Origin: Deltaproteobacteria bacterium
GTDB lineage: Bacteria; Desulfobacterota; Desulfarculia; Adiutricales; Adiutricaceae
NCBI GenBank assembly: GCA_031278795.1
Contig: JAITJT010000012.1
Span: 1 to 10,043, forward strand
Direction of reading: 5' to 3'
DNA: 10,043 nt
Every line of letters starts with the position of its first letter. Position 1 is the first letter of the stretch. The translations under genes and the position numbers were made by a program. A model generated the notes under the pieces. The model did not search any database. It saw nothing but the letters and a program-made list of their open reading frames with translations, and was not told the origin of the DNA. Shown in pieces: positions 1 through 6,600 of this stretch.

Positions 1-1512
1 ATCCTCAACTTGGGAAAGGCCATGGGCGCGGTGGCTGGACAGGTCTTCCTGGTGAAGGGCGACGACGGTACCCCCAAGGGGGAGGCCAATATCTTTGAGA
101 CGGCCCCGGCCTACTCCATCTGCCATTTGAAAAACTCCACCCCGGGAAGGCGGATATCCCAAGGTGACCATCTGGAGTTTCTAAGGCTCCAGGAAGGCGT
201 CAATCCCCAGGGCAGAAACGGCGAAAAGCTCCGCTACAGCCAAAGGGAAAGGGTCCTGGACTTCATAAACCAAAACACCCAGCCCAATAAGACCCTTCTT
301 TTTGCGCTAGCCAAGCTGGATGATTACGAGAAGCTAAGTTTTCTAGCCGGTGAGATAGAGGCCGAGAAGCAGCTGGATCTCTTTTTGGAAGGTATCAGAA
401 GCCGTTTCAGTCCTGAGCCGCAAATATCTGCGCCCTGGGAGCCAGGTATCCTGGCCTTCGCCTGGGGAAATCCCGATCCAACGCTAAAAGACAAGCTCTC
501 GGAGTTTCTCACGGGAGGGGAAGGCCCGGGCAAGGTCTCCATGGGCCTGGTCTTTTGGCCCTCTGAGGTACTTAGTCCGGACACTATCTCTCAGGCAGCC
601 AAGAAGACTCTTTTGGAGGCGGCCATGACCGGCCACGAAGTGGCCGTGGTATTCGGGCCGCAGACCTTGAACATCTCAGGCGACAGGCTCTTTGACGAGG
701 GAGACCTAGACGAGGCCGTGGAGGAGTACAGAAAGGGCCTCATCCTGGATCCTGCCCACATCAACCTCCTCAATAGCCTTGGTGTCTGTTACGGGCGCCT
801 TGGCGACCAGAAGGCCGCCATAGGCGCCTTTGACGACATACTGCGCCTAGATCCTGATAATCTCATGGCCAACTTCAACAAGGGCTGCTCCTACATAATC
901 AGCGGCAAGCACGAGGATGCTGAAAAAGCCTTAGAGAAGGCCGCCAATCTGGATCCCCAGAACTTTGAGGCGCTCTATCAACTGGGAAAGACTGCCCTGG
1001 AACTGGGGCACGTTAGTAAGGCCCTGAAGGCCCTCAACCAGGCCGCCACCCTCAAGGGCCGCCGGGGTTCCATCCACGCCATCCTGGGTCAGGCCAGGCT
1101 CCTCTCTGGAGATCAAGGGGGCGCCATGGACGCCTTCAAGCAGGCGGTGAAATACAACCCGGACGATGCCTCCAGCCTCTCGCACCTGGGGGTTCTCTAC
1201 CTGGAGGAGAGCAAGGACAACAAGATGGCCCTCTCTCTCTTCCGGCGCAGCGTGGAGCTGGATCCTTCCAACAGCCTCTACCGCCAGCGCCTGGGAAAAC
1301 TCTTCTATGACATGGGAAAGTTCCAGGATGCCGAGCACCACCTGAAATCCGCCCTGGAGTATTCCCAGCTCAACCCCTCGCCGGAGCTAAGCGGAAGCTT
1401 AGAGCTTCTAGCGGCCCAGCTGGCCACTAGGGCAGAAGATGCGGAAGATGCCTCTCCGGAGGAGTTTCCCCTTGAGAACTTAGAAAAGATTTCAGCTGAA
1501 GATAAGAAATAA
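1..1512 (+). CDS. TPR protein with degenerate GGDEF-like domain (5'-partial)
   Basis: The reading frame is open to the first base of the window and begins mid-domain, so the true start lies upstream; TTG at 10 and ATG at 22 are internal candidates without a clear ribosome binding site. Numbering from base 10, residues 1-93 are a region I do not recognise. Residues about 94-217 resemble a GGDEF fold: a KTLLFALAKLDDY strand at 94, and near the end VSMGLVFW followed by a helix (SQAAKKTLLEAAMTGHEVAVVFG) that mimics the usual GGDEF C-terminus. The signature position reads PGILAFAWGN (145-154), so GG[D/E]EF is lost and cyclase activity is unlikely. Residues about 224-452 hold roughly seven 34-residue TPRs (typical endings ILDP, LRLDP, NLDP, VELDP), a protein-binding scaffold. 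The tail is acidic. No signal peptide or membrane segment is seen in the visible part. TPR assignment is firm; the GGDEF relationship is inference. Confidence 0.85.
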   Translation: MLNLGKAMGAVAGQVFLVKGDDGTPKGEANIFETAPAYSICHLKNSTPGRRISQGDHLEFLRLQEGVNPQGRNGEKLRYSQRERVLDFINQNTQPNKTLLFALAKLDDYEKLSFLAGEIEAEKQLDLFLEGIRSRFSPEPQISAPWEPGILAFAWGNPDPTLKDKLSEFLTGGEGPGKVSMGLVFWPSEVLSPDTISQAAKKTLLEAAMTGHEVAVVFGPQTLNISGDRLFDEGDLDEAVEEYRKGLILDPAHINLLNSLGVCYGRLGDQKAAIGAFDDILRLDPDNLMANFNKGCSYIISGKHEDAEKALEKAANLDPQNFEALYQLGKTALELGHVSKALKALNQAATLKGRRGSIHAILGQARLLSGDQGGAMDAFKQAVKYNPDDASSLSHLGVLYLEESKDNKMALSLFRRSVELDPSNSLYRQRLGKLFYDMGKFQDAEHHLKSALEYSQLNPSPELSGSLELLAAQLATRAEDAEDASPEEFPLENLEKISAEDKK

Positions 1513-1820
1513 CCCTCTAATTTTTTCCCCGAAACGTAAACATTTCCCTTAATCCAGTATACTTGTTCCAAAAACTGGAAGGGCTATTCCCGCGCGCTCA
1601 GCGCGAAAACTCAACCTATCCGCTCCAAGGATTCTTTCTCCCATCCCCACCACAAATTATGTGAAAAATTAAAAAACCCTGGGCTTTTCTGGGGTAACAC
1701 ACTAAAGTCCCAAGAAGAAAAAACATCTCAACTAAAAAAAAATTATCCAAGAAAAATTTTTCGCAGAAAATTCTTTAAAGCTGGGAATTTTAGCTCATTA
1801 GTACTATTAGTCCGGACAAG

Positions 1821-1920
1821 CCTGCCACTTAGGCAGGGAACCTCAACCCTTCTCAACACTTCCATACCCGCGGTTTCTAGAACTTAGAGCCCTCACAGCC
1901 CAAAGTCCAAGACTACCGCG
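1821..1920 (+). promoter_or_regulatory. Structured leader of the 74-aa gene (two stem-loops)
   Basis: A perfect 6-bp stem CCTGCC/GGCAGG (1821-1826 and 1832-1837) has a 5-base loop. A second long-range stem pairs CGCGGT (1869-1874) with ACCGCG (1915-1920), with possible inner TCT/AGA pairs, and closes about 40 bases. The second stem ends only 8 bases before the Shine-Dalgarno sequence. Pairing is read directly; a role as a 5' leader controlling translation or stability is inference, and no known riboswitch class was recognised. Confidence 0.35.
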
Positions 1921-1928
1921 CCTCTCAC

Positions 1929-1934
1929 AAGGAG
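1929..1934 (+). promoter_or_regulatory. Ribosome binding site of the 74-aa gene
   Basis: AAGGAG lies 10 bases before ATG 1945. It is the best Shine-Dalgarno match in this part of the window and fixes the start of the small gene, supporting it as real despite its length. Confidence 0.7.
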
Positions 1935-1944
1935 ATCACGACAA

Positions 1945-2169
1945 ATGGCTTATTACACAACCGTCATGGTCGTAAACAGTGACGGTCGTCCAGTCAAGGC
2001 CGAGGTGCACTGCGGCGGTACTTACCGCGGCTTCACCGATGAGGTCACTGGCGAGCTCACTTTCACCATGAGCACCAAGGACATCTACAGCGTTTCAGCG
2101 AAGCGCATGTTCGATTCGGCCTCTGGGCAAGTTAGGGGCGGAGACAGCATCCTCTTGCGGCTCCACTGA
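1945..2169 (+). CDS. Small beta-rich protein, carboxypeptidase-regulatory-like fold
   Basis: This is a 74-residue hypothetical protein starting at ATG 1945 behind a good ribosome binding site. Its sequence alternates short beta-strands (TTVMVVN, VKAEVHCG, ELTFTM, YSVSAKR, SILLRL) with turns. The arrangement VNSDGRPVKAEV, then GFTDEVTGELTFTM, resembles the single Ig-like/transthyretin-like unit of CarboxypepD_reg domains (V.D..G.PV..A.V...... G.T...G.F.F). There are no catalytic residues, one cysteine (C23), no signal peptide and no membrane segment, so it is probably cytoplasmic unless exported by another route. It stands alone: gene-free leader before it, three hairpins and a terminator after it, so it is likely a monocistronic unit. 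Base composition is GC-richer than the flanks, as expected for a real gene here. Fold assignment is inference; function is unknown. Confidence 0.75.
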   Translation: MAYYTTVMVVNSDGRPVKAEVHCGGTYRGFTDEVTGELTFTMSTKDIYSVSAKRMFDSASGQVRGGDSILLRLH

Positions 2170-2182
2170 TTTTTTCCAGTGA

Positions 2183-2199
2183 CTCAGCCCCAGGCTGAG
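2183..2199 (+). other. First 3' hairpin after the 74-aa gene
   Basis: A perfect 7-bp stem CTCAGCC/GGCTGAG with a 3-base loop lies 14 bases after the stop codon. No T-run follows directly, so it is not a terminator by itself. It could stabilise the 3' end of the transcript or be part of a 3'-UTR-derived small RNA. Confidence 0.5.
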
Positions 2200-2235
2200 G
2201 TTCCAAAAGCATGGGCAGCGCAGCTAAGATCCCCT

Positions 2236-2254
2236 CTGATTTTCTTTCAATCAG
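2236..2254 (+). other. Second 3' hairpin after the 74-aa gene
   Basis: CTGATT pairs with AATCAG across a 7-base pyrimidine-rich loop (2242-2248). It is a weak stem, but it sits between the 2183 hairpin and the terminator, so the 3' UTR would hold three consecutive stem-loops. Confidence 0.35.
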
Positions 2255-2259
2255 CAAAA

Positions 2260-2307
2260 CGGGCGGGGCTCGCCTTTGTTAAGCAAAGGCGGCCTCCCCG
2301 TTTTTTT
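2260..2307 (+). terminator. Rho-independent terminator of the 74-aa gene
   Basis: A perfect inner stem CGCCTTTG/CAAAGGCG (2271-2278 with 2284-2291) has loop TTAAG. It is extended after a small internal loop by CGGGG/CCCCG (2264-2268 with 2296-2300), and seven T residues (2301-2307) follow immediately. Confidence 0.9.
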
Positions 2308-2320
2308 GCCATCTTAGCTC

Positions 2321-2389
2321 TGAGCTCTTTAATTTGAGCTCTTTAATTTAAGCCCTTTGCTTTGAGCTCTTTAGCTTTGAGCTGTTAAA
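2321..2389. repeat. 14-bp tandem repeat, about five copies
   Basis: Unit TGAGCTCTTTAATT occurs twice identically (2321-2334, 2335-2348), then in diverged forms at 2349-2362 (TAAGCCCTTTGCTT), 2363-2377 (15 bp) and 2378-2389 (partial, TGAGCTGTTAAA). It begins 13 bases after the terminator T-run. Each full unit contains the palindrome GAGCTC or a variant of it. No coding potential is seen. Confidence 0.7.
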
Positions 2390-2961
2390 TCACCATCTTT
2401 GCTTGAAAGGCATGTTTAGAGGCAAGCAGGTTCTTAACAAAAACCAGTGACTACAAGCTTTGATGTAAAATATTTGTAAAATATTAGTATATTCCTTCCT
2501 TTCTTCCTTTTCCAATCATAAATGCCTCTATATTCCATGTAAGTTACCGCAATCTCTAAAAAATTGAGCAAAAATTATCTAAAATTTATCCAAAAATCTC
2601 CCCTGAACTTCCAAATGCACCCAAAACACGTTTGTTCATAAGATTAAGTGCACCAAAACTATGCCGCCTTCTGATAAATAATTCTTTTGGCGAGAGCGAA
2701 AAAGGGCGGAAAATTAGCTGTTTACTAGATTTGACAATTTTTTTTGGGGCCTCAGGGCTAGGCGGGCTTAGGCTTTTTGCGGCAAAATTTAGGCTTTCAA
2801 CGCGATTCTGGTTCGACTGTTGCAAAATATAAGCTCAAAGGCATGGAGGACGTTGCTTAGAGAAAAATTTTAAAATGGAAAGAGACGGAAAACTCTTCAA
2901 ATTATTATCTTTCCCTGTCTGACATTTAATTGGACTCGGCACTGTAGCTACTGTCCAAAAA

Positions 2962-3084
2962 ATGGATTATGTTGATATAATGGTTAAGGAGGTATACAAC
3001 CCGCCTGGACTCCGCCTATCCTTGAATTGTAAAAAAATAAATACCCTTGCTATGTGCTTACATTGGCTTTCAGAGGCGTTTTGA
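2962..3084 (+). pseudogene. Possible 40-codon gene remnant
   Basis: An open frame without an upstream stop back to 2923 gives a peptide starting MDYVDIMVKEVYNPPGLRL and ending at TGA 3082. Its composition looks more protein-like than other short frames in this spacer, but ATG 2962 has no Shine-Dalgarno sequence before it. The strong TAAGGAGGT inside it (2985-2993) does not lead to a start codon. I do not recognise the family. It may be a fragment of a decayed gene or mobile element, or chance. Confidence 0.2.
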
Positions 3085-3184
3085 TCGCAAGGGCTTAAGC
3101 TGGGCTCCCAAAACAAGCCTAGAGGGCGCTAAGACATCCTAATTTAGCCGCGGAATCCACCACTTTTCTTCAATAATTTGCGGG

Positions 3185-3439
3185 ATATCTCCTTCCCTTC
3201 GCAAGATATGGCATAGCTATTGCACTATGTATCTAACGCGGCATTTTGACCAATATAGCCGCCATGCCCACCTTGGAGGGCGCTTACATAGTTGGCGATA
3301 GAAAAAATTTTAGCCAAATTTTTGCGAATATTGGCTACAGAGCTAAATATTAGAGCTTCAAGCCACTTACAACTTTGTTGGCGGTAGTTGGCGCCAACTA
3401 GCTTCATATTTTTGCGGCTTGGCAAAAATATGTCCTCCC
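3185..3439 (+). other. Cluster of inverted repeats, candidate structured RNA
   Basis: Several stems follow one another: ATATCT/AGATAT (about 3185-3210), GCGGC/GCCGC (about 3238-3263), TAGCCAA/TTGGCTA (3311-3317 with 3331-3337), a perfect 16-bp palindrome TAGTTGGCGCCAACTA (3385-3400), and an 11-bp stem CATATTTTTGC/GCAAAAATATG with a 6-base loop (3405-3432). A terminator-like hairpin follows at 3440. No reading frame explains this density. It could be a small RNA gene or a decayed repeat element; no known RNA family was recognised. Confidence 0.3.
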
Positions 3440-3481
3440 AGGCAAATTCTCCATTTTCCAGAAAATGGCATTGCCTTTTTA
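3440..3481 (+). terminator. Terminator-like hairpin with no gene before it
   Basis: An outer stem AGGCAA/TTGCCT (3440-3445 with 3471-3476) encloses an inner stem CCATTTTC/GAAAATGG (3451-3458 with 3461-3468), with a small asymmetric internal loop (ATTCT against CA). A T-run (3476-3480) follows. The shape fits a Rho-independent terminator on the + strand, although the inner stem is AT-rich. It implies a transcript ending here although no protein gene lies in the preceding kilobase. Confidence 0.5.
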
Positions 3482-3682
3482 AATAAAATCACCAGTTAAA
3501 TATTAGTTTTTAGAATAATCTATACGTAATCTTTTAAAATTTTAGCAAATTTTAAGAATTGTATGGCCAAAATTCATAAAGATTTTTGAGCGTTCATTTT
3601 CTCCACAATGAAAGAAATCCAGTGACTATGCCCTGAGCAACTCTAGCTCCCACGCAAGTCAAGTCAAGTTTTTCTCCTAAGC

Positions 3683-3686
3683 GAGG
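3683..3686 (+). promoter_or_regulatory. Ribosome binding site of pilY1
   Basis: GAGG, within GCGAGGTAAG, lies 7 bases before GTG 3694. It selects this GTG over later ATG codons and leaves a 20-odd-residue n-region before the signal hydrophobic core. Confidence 0.55.
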
Positions 3687-3693
3687 TAAGCAA

Positions 3694-6600
3694 GTGGTAA
3701 ACACTATACCTGAATATAAAACATCCCATAGCCCTCTAAAAAAATTCACGCTTCTTTCCGCGGCGTTCATAGCGGTAACTATAATCGCCTCCATGCTTTT
3801 TCCCACAGAGGGCCTGGCTGTAAACGCCTCAGACAGGGCAAACTACCAATCATCTCCGGTCATGGCCACGGGAAGAACCATTCCCCGCGTGCTTATGGTC
3901 ATCTCCAAAGACAGGAAGATGTTCCAGCAGGCCTACAACGAGCTAGTGGACTTTGACGGAGACGGTCGCATAGACATGGGCTTCAACCCGGCCGTGGTTT
4001 ACCACGGTTATTTTGATTCCAAGTCCTGTTACCAGTATATGGGTAACCCTAACTCCTACAATCATATTTTTGATCAATGGGGCAATTACAGGCCCACGGC
4101 CAACGAGTCCATAGACAGTTATTTCTTAAGGGTTGGCCCCACCATAGACGATGACGACCAGGCGACTCTCGACAGAATACGAGACTCAAACGGCATCGCT
4201 AGCTACGTCAAGGCCGCCAGGGCCGTGGACAGTGTTACCACCGAGAAGATCGGCATCTGCCAGAAAGGACACACAGGCCAGTCGGGAAACTTCAGCGGCA
4301 ACTGGCTCAACTATGTAACCTCCTCCAAAATAGACGTCTTGAGAAAGATTCTCTACGGTGGATACAGGGTCGTGGATGAAGGTAGGGGCCTCAAAGGGGA
4401 ACAGGGTCGGACAGTCCTCGAGAGCTCCTATATCCCCAGGGATTCCCATACATGGGGAACGGACGTCCTCTCCGACGACCGCTGGTCAAGCGAGGTGCCG
4501 CTCACAAACTATTACGACATCTCCAAATACACGCCCTTTCCCAAACCCAAGGCCAAGTCGGCGCATTTTTTCACCAGAACCCGTTCCGGACAGCCTGATA
4601 ATGACTCCAACCCCCCGTCTTTTCCTGTGCTCATGTACATTTTAGATGCCTCCACCCAGATGCAAATAACCTCATACAACGCTGACGGCACGACCTCTAC
4701 CACGACCACATCCGTTTTCGGAAACACTGTCGCGCCGGCCAGCTACGGTCGCTATTTCAACTGGGCCTTAAACGAGGGCCCCAACCCTTCCACCGCCTAT
4801 CTGTCAAAGGCAGGCATGGAACTTATTAGATCCCTAAACGTCAAGGTGGAAGTCTGCCAGGCTGGCAACTTCGGGGATGACGAGGGATGCCGTGAGTACC
4901 CCAATGGGGCTCTAAAACCCACCGGCCTCCTCCAGAAAAACGGGGAGAGCGGGCAGATGTATTTCGGGCTCCTCACTGGCTCTTTTGGAGAAAGCACCTT
5001 CAGGAGCGGAGGGGTCATGCGCAACCATATAAACGACCTTTCCGACAGCGTGGATCCCAACACCGGAGTTATCCAAAAAAATGGCATTATCTACTCCATA
5101 GATACCCTAAAGATAACTGGCACCTTAGAACATAACTTCACCGACGCAAACAGGGGAAATGAATACCGCTCAGCCGTCTCCTGGGGCAACCCCTCGGGGG
5201 AGATGCTCTACGAGGCGGTGCGCTACTTTGCCCGCGTCGCCCAGAAGGATGGGGAATCGCCCATTGGCCCTACCCCGGCCTTCCTGCCCTCCTCAGAGTA
5301 CAACTACAACAAGGGAAAGAACGCCCCATACCTCACCAGTTGGAGAGGTAACCCGACACTTCCCTCGGAGGACTGCACCAAGCCTATAATTCTCTTCATA
5401 GCCGACGAGGACAGTGATTTCGACGGCGATGACATGAACAGCGCCGGAAGCGAGCTCATCAGGCCCGCGCTCACCGACTACACAAGCGCGGTTGCGGCGG
5501 AGCTACCCAACCAATTCAACACAGACTATTATCTGATGAAGATAACCGAGCATGAAGGGCTAGCCACGTCTGTATCGAAACGCAATTATTTCTTCGCGGA
5601 AAAGTATTCCGATGACTGCCGTCCCAAGCCCCTCGATAGCCTCATGGACGTTAAAGGCATATGCCCCAACAGCCCGGCCTTTGAGGGCACCTACACGGCC
5701 GCGGCCGTGGCCTATTACGCGCACACCCATAATTTCGCCAAACCAGATCATGAGGAGCTGCCCTTAGATGTCTACGCGGTCACTATGAGCGCCAACTATC
5801 CTACCCTGGAGATCCCTGTTTACAACAATAATGGCTCCGTCGCCAAAAAAATTACCATCATCCCGGTTTCCATGAGTATGAGGAGCAACTCCACCACTCA
5901 CAATCGAAACTTAGGCTTCCTAAACTACTACATCTTAGACTGGCAGGTGGACCCCAGAGGCACCCCGTACCATATGCAAGTGGATGTCAACTTCGAGGAT
6001 GCGGCCATTGGTTATGATCCCACAAACACTTACATGGTCAATAAACAAGTTTACGTAATAAGCGACTGGGACTCGGACGTGGTCTTCGAGTATCAAATAG
6101 ATCTATTAACCACAAGCTCCACCTCCACGAGCAAAAGGAACACCACCGCCTTCAACACGACAGGAAAAGATGCCGCGGGAATCTTGAAGGTTGAGAACCC
6201 GAGCACGCTCTATTTTTCCTATAAGATCCCCAATATCAGCCCGGACGGCTCACGGTTCACGGTGGAGCCCTCGGAGGTGGTGGGTCTGGCCGTAACCTCC
6301 TGGAAAAGGGCCGGAAACTCCTATATGGACATGTCCTTAGGATACAGTATCAGCGGCTCCACCCGAGACGGCACCTACATGGAGGTTCAGCACTACGAAA
6401 GCGGTGTGGCGAAAAACGCCACACCCGCCACCTGCAACTGGCTGGATGGCTATGGAGGCTCGAATATAAAACAGAACGGGACAGGTTGCCAGGTGGCATC
6501 CCGAAACTGGAATGGCCTCAACAAGCCCGATGACTTCAAGGTTTACCGCAATTTCACCTTTGACCCCAACCCCGACGCCACGGGAGTCTATCTACCCAAT

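Larger units (their letters stand above)
1513..1944. other. Spacer between TPR gene and small gene
   Basis: No credible gene is seen in these 432 bases. No hairpin followed by a T-run is evident behind the TPR stop, so its transcription end is unclear. A GC hairpin (CGCGC at 1593, loop TCA, GCGCG to 1605) lacks a T-run. There is an AT-rich tract at about 1660-1790, including a 12-bp palindrome GAAAAATTTTTC at 1751-1762, and then a GC-richer part from 1795 that belongs to the leader of the next gene. No convincing -35/-10 pair was found. Confidence 0.6.
2390..3693. other. Long AT-rich spacer before pilY1
   Basis: I see no convincing gene in these 1.3 kb. Short open frames exist on both strands (for example 2632-2832 +, 2586-2825 -, 3225-3425 -), but none has a ribosome binding site or protein-like composition. 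Contents include an 11-bp direct duplication TGTAAAATATT (2464-2485); a 9-bp stem AGAC-GGAAA/TTTCC-GTCT (2883-2920); a perfect but orphan Shine-Dalgarno TAAGGAGGT (2985-2993) with no usable start after it; and a cluster of inverted repeats at 3185-3481. CAAGT occurs three times in tandem at 3655-3669, just before pilY1. No promoter with both boxes was found. Confidence 0.6.

Noticed and set aside
1795..1900. Resemblance to the antisense of the 23S rRNA 3' end (CATTAGTAC and later CTTCCA.ACCCG)
   Set aside because: Only short words match what I remember of that rRNA; the rest diverges, and no continuous rRNA-like alignment can be followed.
2805..2825. GGTTCGACT as a tRNA T-loop
   Set aside because: The flanking 5-base arms do not pair, and no acceptor, anticodon or D arm fits around it.
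2586..2832. Overlapping opposite-strand ORFs in the spacer (2586-2825 - and 2632-2832 +)
   Set aside because: They mirror each other in AT-rich DNA, have no Shine-Dalgarno sequences, and their compositions look unlike real proteins.
3464..3476. ATGGCATTGCC as a sigma-54 promoter
   Set aside because: The spacing between the GG and GC elements is too short, and the bases are fully explained by the stem of the terminator-like hairpin.
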